From Enterococcus sp. 4G2_DIV0659 (GTDB lineage: Bacteria; Bacillota; Bacilli; Lactobacillales; Enterococcaceae), in contig NZ_NGLE02000001.1 in the NCBI RefSeq assembly GCF_002140715.2, forward strand, positions 538,001 to 602,000: a stretch of 64,000 bases of DNA. The letters are read 5' to 3'. Under the pieces are notes generated by a model. The model saw only the letters and a list, made by a program, of their open reading frames with translations. It was not told the origin of the DNA and searched no databases. Each line of letters begins with the position of its first letter. The first letter of the stretch is position 1. Positions 1 to 9,745 of the stretch are shown in pieces. Made by a program: the position numbers and the translations under genes.

Positions 1-8
1 ATGTCAAA

Positions 9-52
9 TAAAAATAGAAGAAGATAACTCTTAACAAGTTTATCTCCTTCTA
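9..52 (-). terminator. Possible terminator of the deo operon
   Basis: On the minus strand an imperfect hairpin (AGAAGGAGATAA pairing with TTATCTTCTTCT) is followed by ATTTTTATTT. It lies about 95 bases past the last gene, pdp. The arms contain a one-base mismatch, so this is only a candidate. The rest of 1-147 shows no gene. Confidence 0.35.
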
Positions 53-147
53 TTATAATACACTACCTATTTGTTTGATCTATAATGAATAACATTTCTC
101 TTAGACTATGGTAAACAGACACTCTTTTATAACTATGTTTATTATTT

Positions 148-1446
148 TTATGAGATTTGTTTATAAATTAATTTCGGTGCTTGTCCTTTTGAACCAATTT
201 TGATGTTTTCTTTGATCATTGCTTCAACTTCAGAAACATCTTTTTTGTTCGCATGGATTGTTACTAAAGAATCACCTACGTTAACTTTATCCCCGATTTT
301 TTTATTTAATACTAAGCCGACTGCTAAATCGATTTCGTCTTCTTTTGTTGCTCGACCAGCACCTAATTTCATTGCAGCAACACCAATGGCATCTGCAATA
401 ATTTCTTCTACTGTTCCTTCTTTATCTGCTGTTACTTCAAATGTATATTCAGCTTGAGGTAATAATTCAGGATTTTTCACCCATTCAGGATTTCCTCCTT
501 GATTTTCAACAAATATAGCAAACTTATCTAATGCAGAGCCATCTTCGATTACACCAAGAAGCATTTTGCGTGCTTCATCTAGAGAATCTGTCTTACCAGC
601 TAAGACAACCATTTGGCTACCTAAAGTTAGTACTAGTTCATTTAAATCTTCTGGACCATTGCCCTTCAACGTGTCAATTGCTTCTTTAATTTCTAAAGAG
701 TTACCAATTGCAGCACCTAAAGGTTGTGACATATCAGAGATGATCGCCATTGTTTTTCTGCCAACTAGATTTCCAATGCGAACCATTGCTTCAGCTAATT
801 TTTCAGCGTCTTCTTCTGTTTTCATGAATGCGCCTGCGCCTGTTTTTACGTCAAGAACGATCGCATCTGCACCAGCAGCAATTTTTTTACTCATAATTGA
901 TCCAGCAATCAATGGAATAGAACTTACTGTTCCTGTAACATCACGAAGTGCATAGATTTTTTTATCGGCTGGTGTCAGGTTTCCTGATTGACCGATAACA
1001 GCAATTTTATCTTTATTTACAATGTTGATAAATTCTTCATCACTAATTTCAATATGGAAACCATCAAATGATTCTAATTTATCTAATGTTCCACCAGTAT
1101 GACCTAAACCACGACCTGACATTTTAGCAAAAGGAATATCCAATGCCGCAATAAGTGGAGCTAATACTAATGTCGTTGTATCACCAACACCACCAGTTGA
1201 ATGCTTATCGACTTTTACACCTTCAATTCCAGATAAATCGATAACGTCACCTGAATCAACCATTGCAAGGGTTAAGTTGGCACGCTCTTCATCCGTCATA
1301 TCTTGGAAATAAATAGCCATCAATAAAGCACTTGCTTGATAATCTGGAATTGTACCGTTTGTATATCCATCAATAAAAAACTGAATTTCTTCTTTCGTTA
1401 ATTCCAAGCCATTACGTTTTTTTTCAATAATGTCGACCATTCTCAT
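148..1446 (-). CDS. pdp: Pyrimidine-nucleoside phosphorylase
   Basis: Cytosolic enzyme that splits thymidine, deoxyuridine or uridine with phosphate, giving the base and (deoxy)ribose-1-phosphate. The 432-residue product shows the phosphate-binding loop KHSTGGVGD (residues 81-89) and the family signature beginning [16 protein letters not shown] (110-125), so the family call is firm. I start at the ATG at 1446, preceded by GGTGAT at good spacing; an in-frame ATG four codons upstream sits directly against a GGA and lacks spacing. It is the last gene of deoC-nupC-deoB-pdp, 21 bases after deoB. Its product feeds deoB, and deoC then yields acetaldehyde and glyceraldehyde-3-phosphate. Control is expected from the deoC promoter. 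Confidence 0.95.
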   Translation of the reverse strand: MRMVDIIEKKRNGLELTKEEIQFFIDGYTNGTIPDYQASALLMAIYFQDMTDEERANLTLAMVDSGDVIDLSGIEGVKVDKHSTGGVGDTTTLVLAPLIAALDIPFAKMSGRGLGHTGGTLDKLESFDGFHIEISDEEFINIVNKDKIAVIGQSGNLTPADKKIYALRDVTGTVSSIPLIAGSIMSKKIAAGADAIVLDVKTGAGAFMKTEEDAEKLAEAMVRIGNLVGRKTMAIISDMSQPLGAAIGNSLEIKEAIDTLKGNGPEDLNELVLTLGSQMVVLAGKTDSLDEARKMLLGVIEDGSALDKFAIFVENQGGNPEWVKNPELLPQAEYTFEVTADKEGTVEEIIADAIGVAAMKLGAGRATKEDEIDLAVGLVLNKKIGDKVNVGDSLVTIHANKKDVSEVEAMIKENIKIGSKGQAPKLIYKQIS

Positions 1447-1467
1447 TTCTATCACCATTCCTTTTTA

Positions 1468-2649
1468 TTATTTTAAATCTCCTAAGAAACTAGTACCATA
1501 ATCTGGCATACGTACGTTAAAGTTATCCGCAACAGTTGCCCCAATATCAGAAAATGTACTTCTAATGCTAAGTTCACCATTTTGTGAAAAACGCTTAGAA
1601 TAAACCAATAATGGTACATATTCCCTAGTGTGATCTGTTCCCTTATACGTAGGATCATTTCCATGATCCGCTGTAATAATCAATAAATCATCTTCTGTTA
1701 ATTTAGCAAATACTTCTGGTAAACGTTGATCAAATTCTTGTAACGCTTGACCATAACCAAGTGGATCTCTACGATGACCAAATACTGCATCAAAGTCGAC
1801 GAGATTTAAAAAGCTCATGCCATGAAAATCTTTATCCAATAATTCGATAAATTTATCCATCCCGTCCATGTTAGATACTGTACGAATAGACTCAGTTACA
1901 CCTTCGCCATCAAAGATATCTGAAATTTTCCCTAGTGCAATCGAATCGTATCCGCTTTCTTTTAGCGTATCCATAACTGTTTTATCAAATGGTTTTAATG
2001 CATAATCATGACGGTTTGCTGTGCGCTTGAACGTTTCTTTTGATGAGCCTACAAAAGGTCGAGCAATAATTCTACCTAACATATATGGCTCATCTCTCGT
2101 AATTTCTCTAGCATATTCACAAATGTCGTATAATTCTTCTAACGGGATGACTTCTTCATTAGCAGCAATTTGTAAAACAGAATCCGCAGAAGTGTAAACA
2201 ATCAAAGCACCTGTTTTTAGTTGCTCTTCGCCAAGCTCATCTAGAATTTCAGTCCCACTAGCTGCTTTATTCCCGATTATTTTTCTTCCAGAAAATGTTT
2301 CGATTTTTTTCAGAAGTTCTTCTGGGAAGCCATCAGGAAAAACTCTGAATGGCTTATCAATAAATAATCCCATGATTTCCCAATGACCAGTCATTGTATC
2401 TTTACCAGCCGATGTTTCTTGCATTTTAGTGTAGTAGCCCAATGCTTTATCTGCTTTTGGGACACCAAGAATTTCTTTAATGTTTGACAGTCCTAAAGAA
2501 GCCATATTTGGCAATGTTAGTCCGTTCATTTCCTTTGCAATATGACCTAATGTATCAACATCAAAGTCATCGAATGCATTGGCATCGGGAGCTTCTCCGA
2601 TTCCTACTGAATCCATTACTATGACATGTACTCTTTTAAATTCGTTCAT
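1468..2649 (-). CDS. deoB: Phosphopentomutase
   Basis: Converts (deoxy)ribose-1-phosphate to (deoxy)ribose-5-phosphate, linking pdp to deoC. The 393-residue protein has the alkaline-phosphatase-like metal site: the N-terminal [14 protein letters not shown], and the C-terminal [10 protein letters not shown] and [12 protein letters not shown] segments supply Asp/His ligands. Length matches Bacillus-type DeoB. ATG at 2649 follows GAGGTGAAAAGAA. It sits between nupC (31 bases upstream) and pdp in one transcription unit. Confidence 0.95.
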   Translation of the reverse strand: MNEFKRVHVIVMDSVGIGEAPDANAFDDFDVDTLGHIAKEMNGLTLPNMASLGLSNIKEILGVPKADKALGYYTKMQETSAGKDTMTGHWEIMGLFIDKPFRVFPDGFPEELLKKIETFSGRKIIGNKAASGTEILDELGEEQLKTGALIVYTSADSVLQIAANEEVIPLEELYDICEYAREITRDEPYMLGRIIARPFVGSSKETFKRTANRHDYALKPFDKTVMDTLKESGYDSIALGKISDIFDGEGVTESIRTVSNMDGMDKFIELLDKDFHGMSFLNLVDFDAVFGHRRDPLGYGQALQEFDQRLPEVFAKLTEDDLLIITADHGNDPTYKGTDHTREYVPLLVYSKRFSQNGELSIRSTFSDIGATVADNFNVRMPDYGTSFLGDLK

Positions 2650-2680
2650 TTCTTTTCACCTCATCAGTTAAACTTAAAAA

Positions 2681-3862
2681 TCAATAAAGCATTCCAACAA
2701 TTGTCGCAGTTAAACAACTAACTAGTGTTGCGCCAAACAATAATTTTATACCGAAGCGAGCAACTACATTTCCTTGCTCTTCATTCAAGCTTTTAACAGC
2801 ACCTGAGATAATACCAATTGATGAAAAATTAGCAAATGAAACTAAAAAGACAGAAATGATTGCCGTTGTCCGTCCAGTGAACTCAATTGTGCTTGATTTT
2901 AAATTCGTCATTGCTACAAACTCGTTAGAGACAAGTTTTGTTGCCATAATGCTTCCAGCATCTACCATCTCATTTGCAGATACTCCCATTAAAAAGGCAA
3001 AAGGTGCTACAAGATAACCAATGATATCTTGGAAAGAAATACCGAAAATCCCTTTGAAAATTGCATTAATCATTGTAATAACAGCTACAAATCCGATCAA
3101 CATTGCAGCAACTGTTACAGCTACATGGAAACCATCCATAATATATTCGCCTAACATTTCAAAGAAAGATTGTTTCTTTTCGTCTTTAACTTCTAAAACA
3201 TCTTCTTCTGGCGTTACTTCGTAAGGATTGATTACCGAAGTAATGATGAATCCTCCAAATAGATTTAAAACGATAGCGGTTACTACATATTGCGGTTTTA
3301 ATAAAAACATATAAGAACCAATGATTGCCATTGATACTGTTGACATTGCCGATGCACATAAGGTATATAGACGATGTTTTGGTAACAGACCTAATTGCTT
3401 TTTCACTGAAATAAATACTTCTGATTGTCCTAAAATCGCTGATGCAACAGCATTATAAGACTCTAACTTACCCATACCGTTGACTTTACTAAGTGCAAGT
3501 CCAATATATTTCACGATAAACGGCAAAATTTTAAAGTATTGTAAAATACCGATTAATGCCGAAATAAAGACGATTGGTAATAAAACACCAATGAAAAACG
3601 ACGATTCATCTGGATTGATTAATCCACCAAAAACAAAATTAACCCCTTCACCAGCATACTGCAATAAATTGTCGAAACCTTTGGCGATTCCTCCAACAAC
3701 GAAATTTCCTGCACTTGTATTCAGCAAGACAAATCCCAAAATAAATTGTAAAACTAACATCACGATAATCGGTCGAAACTTAACCTTTTTACGATCATTG
3801 CTTGTCAACCAAGCAATACCTATAAAGAATACTAAACCTAGACAGCCAATTAAATACTTCAT
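2681..3862 (-). CDS. nupC: Concentrative nucleoside transporter (NupC)
   Basis: Cation-coupled nucleoside importer of the CNT family in the cytoplasmic membrane. The 393 residues are mostly hydrophobic, with the CNT core near the middle (ILGQSEVFISVKK) and the C-terminal substrate/ion region with GVSANEMVDAGS and SFANFSSIG. I chose the ATG at 3862 because GGAGGAG lies 4 bases upstream; the open frame extends 15 codons further but without a ribosome-binding site. It is the second gene of the deo operon, supplying the nucleosides that pdp cleaves. A long hairpin precedes it. Confidence 0.93.
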   Translation of the reverse strand: MKYLIGCLGLVFFIGIAWLTSNDRKKVKFRPIIVMLVLQFILGFVLLNTSAGNFVVGGIAKGFDNLLQYAGEGVNFVFGGLINPDESSFFIGVLLPIVFISALIGILQYFKILPFIVKYIGLALSKVNGMGKLESYNAVASAILGQSEVFISVKKQLGLLPKHRLYTLCASAMSTVSMAIIGSYMFLLKPQYVVTAIVLNLFGGFIITSVINPYEVTPEEDVLEVKDEKKQSFFEMLGEYIMDGFHVAVTVAAMLIGFVAVITMINAIFKGIFGISFQDIIGYLVAPFAFLMGVSANEMVDAGSIMATKLVSNEFVAMTNLKSSTIEFTGRTTAIISVFLVSFANFSSIGIISGAVKSLNEEQGNVVARFGIKLLFGATLVSCLTATIVGMLY

Positions 3863-3897
3863 TTTCTCCTCCAATTTGAACTCGGTTACATTCATTT

Positions 3898-3925
3898 CCA
3901 AAAGCAAGCAAATGCTTGCTTTTGG
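3898..3925 (-). repeat. Perfect hairpin between deoC and nupC
   Basis: CCAAAAGCAAGCA and TGCTTGCTTTTGG are complementary over 13 bases around a 2-base centre. On the transcribed minus strand no U-run follows, so it does not look like a terminator. It may protect the upstream mRNA or tune nupC expression (inference). Confidence 0.7.
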
Positions 3926-3939
3926 ATCATTTTTTTATT

Positions 3940-4608
3940 TTAATAGCCATTTCCTTGATCTGATGAATCACCAGAAACAATTGAAACACCTGCACTTGCA
4001 CCAATTCTTGAAGCACCTGCTTCGATCATTGCTAAAACTTCTTCTTTTGTACGAACGCCGCCTGATGCTTTCACACCTACGTCTGGTCCAACTGTTTTTC
4101 TCATTAAAGCAATATCTTCTGTTGTTGCTCCACCAGTAGAAAAACCAGTTGATGTTTTAACAAAGTCTGCACCTGCTTTGATTGACAATTCAGAAACAGT
4201 TACGATTTCTTCTTTTGTAAGTAAGCATGTTTCAAGAATAACTTTAACAAGAACATCACCAGAAGCTTCGACAACTGCGCGGATATCTGATTCAACCGTT
4301 TTAAGATCACCAGATTTTAATGCCCCAACATTGATAACCATGTCTACTTCTGTAGCACCATTTTCAATAGCATTTTTAGTTTCGAACGCTTTCGTTTCAG
4401 ATGTATTTGCTCCTAATGGGAAGCCGATAACTGTACAAACATCTACGCCTGAGCCTTTCAACTCTGTGCTTGCTAAACGAACCCAATATGGATTCACACA
4501 TACTGAAGCGAATTGATACTCTCTTGCTTCTTGGCAAAGTTTTGTAATCATTTCCTCAGTAGTTTCTGGTTTTAAAGCTGTGTGGTCAATCATTTTTGCG
4601 ATATCCAT
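3940..4608 (-). CDS. deoC: Deoxyribose-phosphate aldolase
   Basis: Class I aldolase that cleaves 2-deoxyribose-5-phosphate to acetaldehyde and glyceraldehyde-3-phosphate. The 222-residue protein shows the Schiff-base lysine in VKTSTGF (K151), the second lysine in GVKASGG (K180), and the acidic EVDMVINVG segment (D89). These match the canonical active site. The ATG at 4608 follows AAGGAG. It is the first gene of the deo operon, transcribed from the promoter at 4638-4667, which overlaps a putative DeoR operator. Confidence 0.96.
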   Translation of the reverse strand: MDIAKMIDHTALKPETTEEMITKLCQEAREYQFASVCVNPYWVRLASTELKGSGVDVCTVIGFPLGANTSETKAFETKNAIENGATEVDMVINVGALKSGDLKTVESDIRAVVEASGDVLVKVILETCLLTKEEIVTVSELSIKAGADFVKTSTGFSTGGATTEDIALMRKTVGPDVGVKASGGVRTKEEVLAMIEAGASRIGASAGVSIVSGDSSDQGNGY

Positions 4609-4637
4609 TATGACACTCCTTCAATTTTGATAATTGT

Positions 4638-4667
4638 ATTATAACACCCAAAAAGAACATTTGTAAA
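4638..4667 (-). promoter_or_regulatory. deo operon promoter
   Basis: On the minus strand -35 TTTACA (4662-4667) and -10 TATAAT (4638-4643) are separated by 18 bases. The deoC ATG is 29 bases downstream of the -10 box. The putative operator at 4651-4690 covers the -35 box. Confidence 0.75.
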
Positions 4668-4690
4668 CACCTTCATGAAATTATGTTCAA
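4651..4690. promoter_or_regulatory. Putative DeoR operator at deoC
   Basis: A 40-bp block starting AAAAGAACA and ending ATTATGTTCAA recurs at 8113-8152 in front of the organophosphate transporter with 34 of 40 identical bases. It contains outward GAACAT/ATGTTC inverted elements and spans the -35 box. The SorC/DeoR-type regulator encoded between the two promoters is the obvious candidate ligand (inference). Confidence 0.7.
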
Positions 4691-4735
4691 AAAAATAAAA
4701 TATAAAAAGATGCTGATTTGAATAAGGTTGGAATA

Positions 4736-4830
4736 GAAGCGTTTAACTCCGATAAACAAGAAAAAAATTCACGAAAATTATTTGTCAAATTTTCGTGAAT
4801 TTCAGCTTATTTCCGATCTCTTCAACGCTT
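4736..4830. repeat. Intergenic palindromic repeat, copy A
   Basis: Core AATTCACGAAAATT, a 7-base loop, then AATTTTCGTGAATT, followed by TCAGCTTATTTCCGA. Outer arms AAGCGTT/AACGCTT extend the fold. The same core and right flank occur at 13541-13825 and 45693-45866. This copy lacks the outer modules of the other two. Confidence 0.8.
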
Positions 4831-4881
4831 AGCGCTTCAGCACTTAAAAGAAGTATACAAAAAGGATATTTTTTGATTAAA

Positions 4882-5820
4882 TCACAATTTAAGGAGCTCT
4901 TCAGCAGCGCTTTGATCAATAATCAATACATTAGCATATTTTCCTGCTAAAGCGCCGTCTATAGCTTTAACTTTTCGAGAACCACCTGCAACTAGAATCG
5001 CTTTTTCCTTTTTTCTCAGATCTGATAATTCAATGCCAATTGTCCGTTCATTGATCTTTTGACTACAAATTTCCCCTTGGCTATCGAAAAAGCGAGAACA
5101 AATATCTCCAACTGCTTGATCTTTAAGAAGTTGCTGTTCTTCTTCACTAAAATAACCTAAACGAAATAGTAATGCTTCATCTCTAACTGTTCCTACAGTA
5201 AATATGGCAATATTGGCTTCTTTTCCTTTAGAAATGATTTTTTGAATATGGCGATCTTGTTCTACCATTTTTTTCACTTGTGCATTATCAAAGATAACTG
5301 GCAATGGTAATTGAACAGCAACTGTTTGAAACGCTTTTTCAAACAATGTCAACGTTTCATTGGCGTAGGTATTTACATTTGAATGGCTAATACCGCCTTT
5401 CAATTGCACAACTTCTACACCGACTCGCTCTTGCGTATCTAATTTTCGTGCAATTTCATACATTGTCGTTCCCCAACTAACGCCTAGAATATCTCCATTA
5501 TGAATCGTTTCTTCTAAATATTGGGCAGCGTAAGCACTGATATACTCTGTGATTACTTGATAATTGGTTTCAGGTGAAAACACTACATGCGCTTCTAAAA
5601 GATCGTACTTTTCTTTCAATTTTTTTTCGAGTTCAAATAAATCAGAAAACGGGTCTGAAATTGTAATTTGTACATACCCTTTTTCTTTCGCATAATTAAG
5701 TAGCCTTGAAATGGTTGGCCTAGAAACATCCAGTTGTTTAGCAATTTCCTGTTGCCCTAAGCCTAATTGATAGTATAACCTAGCAACTTCTATACTTAGC
5801 TGTTGTTTTTGTTTATCCAT
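4882..5820 (-). CDS. deoR: SorC/DeoR-type transcriptional regulator of deoxynucleoside genes
   Basis: The 312-residue protein has an N-terminal helix-turn-helix (residues 22-45, GQQEIAKQLDVSRPTISRLL) and a C-terminal SorC-type sugar-phosphate-binding domain (GVSWGTTMYEIA, later VAGGSRK). It resembles Bacillus DeoR, which is released from DNA by deoxyribose-5-phosphate (family knowledge). The start is the ATG at 5820: an upstream in-frame TTG overlaps the -10 box of the gene's own promoter and so cannot be in the transcript. It lies between the deo operon and the phosphatase/transporter pair, whose promoters share a 40-bp motif, so it probably controls both. Confidence 0.85.
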   Translation of the reverse strand: MDKQKQQLSIEVARLYYQLGLGQQEIAKQLDVSRPTISRLLNYAKEKGYVQITISDPFSDLFELEKKLKEKYDLLEAHVVFSPETNYQVITEYISAYAAQYLEETIHNGDILGVSWGTTMYEIARKLDTQERVGVEVVQLKGGISHSNVNTYANETLTLFEKAFQTVAVQLPLPVIFDNAQVKKMVEQDRHIQKIISKGKEANIAIFTVGTVRDEALLFRLGYFSEEEQQLLKDQAVGDICSRFFDSQGEICSQKINERTIGIELSDLRKKEKAILVAGGSRKVKAIDGALAGKYANVLIIDQSAAEELLKL

Positions 5821-5849
5821 ATTCACGTCCGATCCTTCTATTTTCTCCA

Positions 5850-5878
5850 ATTATAACAAGAAAAAATAGGTAAAACAA
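5850..5878 (-). promoter_or_regulatory. deoR promoter
   Basis: Minus-strand -35 TTGTTT (5873-5878), 17-base spacer, -10 TATAAT (5850-5855). It sits between the phosphatase stop and deoR, so deoR can be made independently of the upstream pair. Confidence 0.65.
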
Positions 5879-5889
5879 ACGCCACTTCT

Positions 5890-6651
5890 TTAGTTGGACA
5901 AATATATCGTTCTAAATTCATTAATTTTCTCTTTATCAAAATTTAAACACTGAGCTGCATAACTTTCAGCACTTCCAAAGTGACTCTCAATTAAATTGAA
6001 TGCATGATCTAAATAATCTTTTTTTACATAAAGGGCTGTTGCCAAAGATTCTAGTTGCTCTTCATTGAAGCCTTGTTCTCTAAATTGTTGAATCAATTCG
6101 TCATTGGCTTGTTTTCTTTCTGTATTTGTAATCAGGAAATCTTTGTAAATTTCGTCTTTGTCAACATTTAAAAGCAATAGTAATAAAGCTGAAGCGTAAC
6201 CTGTTCGATCTTTGCCAGCAAAACAATGAAAAATAGTTGATCCATTTTTATTTTCTAAAATATAATCCATGAATTCTGCAAACCCTGTTTGTGCACCTGA
6301 ATTTAAAATGAGGTCTTCGTAAACTCCCATCATATGCTGATCGACTGCTTCGATAGATTTTAATTTTGCAAAATCAGCTAAACTCGAATTCTTTGCATCC
6401 ATTCTACCCAATAAGTCTAAATTGATATATTCTACATCTTCAATTGGTGTATCTGGAGATTCTGTAATTTCAAATTCTCTTCTAAAATCAATAATTCTAG
6501 TCAAATTAAACGTTTCAACTAACGCTGATTGTGTTTGTTTATCCAAATTTACTAAATGTCCTGAACGTAGTAACTTTTTGGGTTTGACTACTTTCCCCTC
6601 TTTATTTTTAATACCGCCTAAATCTCTAAAATTTGTAATTTGTACATTCAT
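5890..6651 (-). CDS. Tyrosine-phosphatase-type phosphatase
   Basis: The 253-residue protein has the PTP loop HCFAGKDRT (142-150; nucleophile C143) and the N-terminal FRDLGGI segment of the bacterial Y_phosphatase3 family. These proteins hydrolyse phosphotyrosine, phosphoinositides or small phosphomonoesters; the true substrate is not visible here. It starts 15 bases after the OPA-family transporter, with AAAGGTGG upstream, so the two form one unit. Pairing with an organophosphate transporter suggests action on an imported sugar phosphate, but this is inference. Confidence 0.85.
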   Translation of the reverse strand: MNVQITNFRDLGGIKNKEGKVVKPKKLLRSGHLVNLDKQTQSALVETFNLTRIIDFRREFEITESPDTPIEDVEYINLDLLGRMDAKNSSLADFAKLKSIEAVDQHMMGVYEDLILNSGAQTGFAEFMDYILENKNGSTIFHCFAGKDRTGYASALLLLLLNVDKDEIYKDFLITNTERKQANDELIQQFREQGFNEEQLESLATALYVKKDYLDHAFNLIESHFGSAESYAAQCLNFDKEKINEFRTIYLSN

Positions 6652-6666
6652 TAATTCCGTCCACCT

Positions 6667-8046
6667 TTATGCGTTTATTTGTTTCCGTCTTCTTTCTTCT
6701 GCAAAAGCTACAATTCCTAAGAGAACTGCAATAATCACAATTGAAATATAAAAGATAATAAATGTGTCTTTCCATCCATGTAACACTTGACCTAAGAAAT
6801 TCACTCCACCTTTAGCTGGATCAGCAATTTTTGCCAATAATATTTTTGCCATAGAATCCCCAAATAGATAAGCAAATGCCCCTAATAGTCCTCCAGAAAC
6901 TACTGTAGCTTTTTTGGGAACAAAACCTAGCATGGATAAATTAATCAACAATTGTGGGCCAAAAATCATCATTCCTAGCATAAATAATGAGGCGTTGATC
7001 ACAAATTCTGTTGTTCCAAGCTGATAGCCAATAATTCCAATTGGCAATAAGATTGTACTGATTGTTGCAACCAATGCTGGACGCCCTTTTAGTAAATCAG
7101 AAATATATCCCCATGCCAAACAGCCGATTAATGCTCCCATCTCAAAATAAAAAATGGTTTGTGCTGCTGCTTCTTGTGAAAAGTTTAAATGTTCTGTCAC
7201 ATATAACGGTGCCCAATTATCAATGCCAATTCGTACAATATAAACGAATACATTCGCAACACATAACACCCAAATGTAAGGATTTGTTAATAAATATTTT
7301 TTGAAAATTTCCCATTTTGTTAAATTTTCTGCATCAATATTTGCTTCTTCAACTGGTTCATCAAAGATTTCTTCACTTGAATTCCACCCTAAATCTTCAG
7401 GTCTATTTTTACCAATAAACAACGTTACCACAGCAACAACAGATGCAACAAGAGCTGGTATAATAAACATTCCTGCCACTTGTCCTTTAAAAAAGGTTTG
7501 CGCACACCATACAGCAAAAATCCCTGCAAAGCCGCCACCAATATTGTGAGAGGCGTTCCACAGCCCTATATACCTACCTCGATTACTTCTCGTTGTCCAT
7601 TGTGTGATAACAGAGGCACAGCTTGGTCCTCCCACGCACTGGAATAAACCATTCAGTGACCATAACACAACGATCCAACCAATCGGAACATTATTCATTG
7701 TAAATAGTATTCCCATACATAAAACGGTGATTGAAGACAACAATAGCAGAATAGATAGGATTTTTTTCGTATTTTTTCCATCAACAATATAACCTACAAT
7801 AAATTTACCAAAGCCATAGACGATCGAAAAAACAAATCCAATGTACCCAAGGTCGGTTGTGGTCAGACCTAATTGACTTTTCAATAATGGCTGAGCTGCT
7901 TTAAAATTATTACGAATCATGTACATCGTGATATAGATAACTACAACAACTAAAAACGGTTTCATAAATTCCTTAAACCATCTTTTTCTCTGCTCCGGTA
8001 TTGTTAGTCGACTCGTTTTACCAACAACTGTACTTGTTTCTTCCAT
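6667..8046 (-). CDS. MFS transporter, organophosphate:phosphate antiporter family
   Basis: A 459-residue, roughly 12-helix membrane protein resembling UhpT/UhpC/GlpT: the N-terminal MIRNNFKAAQPLL and the GFVFSIVYGFGKFIVGYIVD region match the family. These carriers exchange hexose-, glycerol- or other sugar phosphates for phosphate. The ATG at 8046 is used rather than a GTG three codons upstream because GAGGTGAGG is correctly spaced for the ATG. It is first in an operon with the phosphatase. Its promoter carries a near copy of the deoC operator, hinting that the substrate relates to deoxyribose-5-phosphate or nucleotides. Confidence 0.85.
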   Translation of the reverse strand: MEETSTVVGKTSRLTIPEQRKRWFKEFMKPFLVVVVIYITMYMIRNNFKAAQPLLKSQLGLTTTDLGYIGFVFSIVYGFGKFIVGYIVDGKNTKKILSILLLLSSITVLCMGILFTMNNVPIGWIVVLWSLNGLFQCVGGPSCASVITQWTTRSNRGRYIGLWNASHNIGGGFAGIFAVWCAQTFFKGQVAGMFIIPALVASVVAVVTLFIGKNRPEDLGWNSSEEIFDEPVEEANIDAENLTKWEIFKKYLLTNPYIWVLCVANVFVYIVRIGIDNWAPLYVTEHLNFSQEAAAQTIFYFEMGALIGCLAWGYISDLLKGRPALVATISTILLPIGIIGYQLGTTEFVINASLFMLGMMIFGPQLLINLSMLGFVPKKATVVSGGLLGAFAYLFGDSMAKILLAKIADPAKGGVNFLGQVLHGWKDTFIIFYISIVIIAVLLGIVAFAEERRRKQINA

Positions 8047-8100
8047 TTTCCTCACCTCAAAGTTTTCATTTTAATTGTCAGCGCTTTCCAATTTAATTGT

Positions 8101-8152
8101 ATAATACACGTAAAAAGAACAATTGTAAACAGATTGTTGAAATTATGTTCAT
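8101..8152 (-). promoter_or_regulatory. Promoter and DeoR-type operator of the transporter-phosphatase unit
   Basis: Minus-strand -35 TTTACA (8124-8129), 17-base spacer, -10 TATTAT (8101-8106). The block 8113-8152 matches 4651-4690 in 34 of 40 positions and overlaps the -35 box in the same way as at deoC. Confidence 0.7.
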
Positions 8153-8188
8153 ATAAATAGTCAAAATGTATTGTAGTTCATAAAAAAT

Positions 8189-8231
8189 AGAGTCCAAGGA
8201 CAAACTACATACTAGTTTTATCCCAGACTCT
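8189..8231 (-). terminator. Terminator of the pst-phoU operon
   Basis: Hairpin with outer arms AGAGTC/GACTCT and inner GGGATAAAACTA/TAGTTTGTCC pairing, followed on the minus strand by ATTTTTTA. It is about 55 bases past the phoU stop. Confidence 0.8.
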
Positions 8232-8286
8232 ATTGTGGAATCATTAGCAAAAAAATCAGCTTATAAGTTCCCTATTCATTTTTTGA

Positions 8287-8958
8287 TTATTCGTCGTGAT
8301 TACTACTTAATTCTGTTATTTTCCCAGTTGCTAGGTAAACGATCCATTCACAGATATTCGTCACGTAATCACCAATTCGCTCTAAGTAAGTTGCTACGTG
8401 TAAATAATCGGTTCCGCTGATAACGGTTTCTGGATTCGATTGCATCGCTTTGATAGAATGTCTATAAATACTATCAAAATACTCATTTACACGTTTGTCC
8501 ATCTGCGCAATCATCCGAGCATCTTTTTGATCTGTTTTAACGTAGGCAATCAATACGTTATCCACCATTTTTTTTACATAATCTGACATATCAGAAATTT
8601 CTTTTTCGATTTCGGGAATTCTTGTTTCACCTTTTAAGCGAATCGTTGATTTAGAAATCGATACTGCATGATCGGCCATTCTTTCTAAATCAGAGCTTGC
8701 TTTCATCACTGTGATGATCATTCTAAGATCAGTCGTTACAGGTTGTTGTAAAGCAATCATTTCAAAACTTTTCTTTTCTAATTTTACTTCCATGTCATTG
8801 ATTTCTACATCATAATCAATCACTTCTTGCGCTATTTTTTTATCGTGGTTGATATAAGCACGTACAGATTTATGTACGACATTACTGACCATCATCCCCA
8901 TCTCATAAAACTGATTGTGCAGATTTAATAATTCTTCTTCAAACTGACTACGTAACAT
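8287..8958 (-). CDS. phoU: Phosphate transport regulator PhoU
   Basis: A 223-residue, all-helical cytosolic protein with the two PhoU metal motifs in tandem repeats: DLERMADHA and YLERIGDYV. PhoU couples Pst transporter activity to phosphate signalling and dampens uptake when phosphate is plentiful. AAAGGAGGAA precedes the ATG. It is the last gene of pstC-pstA-pstB-pstB-phoU, 18 bases after the second pstB, and is followed by a clear terminator. Confidence 0.95.
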   Translation of the reverse strand: MLRSQFEEELLNLHNQFYEMGMMVSNVVHKSVRAYINHDKKIAQEVIDYDVEINDMEVKLEKKSFEMIALQQPVTTDLRMIITVMKASSDLERMADHAVSISKSTIRLKGETRIPEIEKEISDMSDYVKKMVDNVLIAYVKTDQKDARMIAQMDKRVNEYFDSIYRHSIKAMQSNPETVISGTDYLHVATYLERIGDYVTNICEWIVYLATGKITELSSNHDE

Positions 8959-8976
8959 GAGTGTTCCTCCTTTTAT

Positions 8977-9735
8977 TTAACCAAATTTTCCAGAAATATA
9001 ATCTTCTGTTTGCTTTTCTTTTGGGTTCAAGAATATTTTCTTGGTGTCATTAAATTCTATCAATTCTCCTTGTAAAAAGAAAGCTGTTTTATCGGAAATT
9101 CGAGAAGCTTGAGACATGTTATGGGTCACCATAATCATCGTATACTTTTCTTTTAGGGTTAATAACATATTTTCGATCTTACCACTTGAAACAGGATCCA
9201 AGGCACTTGTCGGTTCATCTAATAAAATAATTTCAGGATCGACAGCTAAAACACGTGCAATACAAACACGTTGTTGTTGCCCACCAGATAATGATAAGGC
9301 ACTTTTATGAAGTTTGTCTTTGACATCCTCCCAAACAGACGCCGCTTTCAAACTGTTTTCTACAGCCTCATCAAGTACTTGCTTATCCTTTTCCCCTTTT
9401 AAACGTAATCCATAAATCACATTTTCGTAAATGGAAAAAGGAAACGGATTGGGTTGCTGGAAGACCATGCCGATTTCTTTACGTAAATCAACAATATCTG
9501 TTCTAGGGCCATAAATATCTTTGCCTTTGTAAACCACACTACCTGTAATCGTCACACCAGGAATCAGATCATTCATTCGATTAAGTGAACGTAGATATGT
9601 CGATTTTCCACAACCAGAAGGTCCGATCATCGCTGTGATCTCGCCCTGATTGATACTTAAATCAATCCCTTTTAAAGCTTCTTTTTTACCATAATATAAA
9701 TGCAAATCTTTTGATGAAATAATCTCTTTTGTCAT
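8977..9735 (-). CDS. pstB: Phosphate ABC transporter ATPase PstB (second copy)
   Basis: A 252-residue ATPase that energises phosphate uptake through PstC/PstA. Walker A is GPSGCGKST (38-46), the signature LSGGQQQR (149-156), and Walker B IILLDEP (169-175). The start is the ATG at 9735, with GGAGGAG upstream; the frame stays open for another 31 codons into the preceding gene but has no suitable start site there. Two adjacent pstB genes, as in Bacillus and Enterococcus, differ mainly at the N terminus and presumably can both pair with PstCA. Confidence 0.93.
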   Translation of the reverse strand: MTKEIISSKDLHLYYGKKEALKGIDLSINQGEITAMIGPSGCGKSTYLRSLNRMNDLIPGVTITGSVVYKGKDIYGPRTDIVDLRKEIGMVFQQPNPFPFSIYENVIYGLRLKGEKDKQVLDEAVENSLKAASVWEDVKDKLHKSALSLSGGQQQRVCIARVLAVDPEIILLDEPTSALDPVSSGKIENMLLTLKEKYTMIMVTHNMSQASRISDKTAFFLQGELIEFNDTKKIFLNPKEKQTEDYISGKFG

Positions 9736-9745
9736 CTTACTCCTC

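Noticed and set aside
3480..4139. Plus-strand 219-codon open frame opposite nupC and deoC
   Set aside because: It is antisense to two well-supported genes, with low-complexity Leu-rich translation and no ribosome-binding site.
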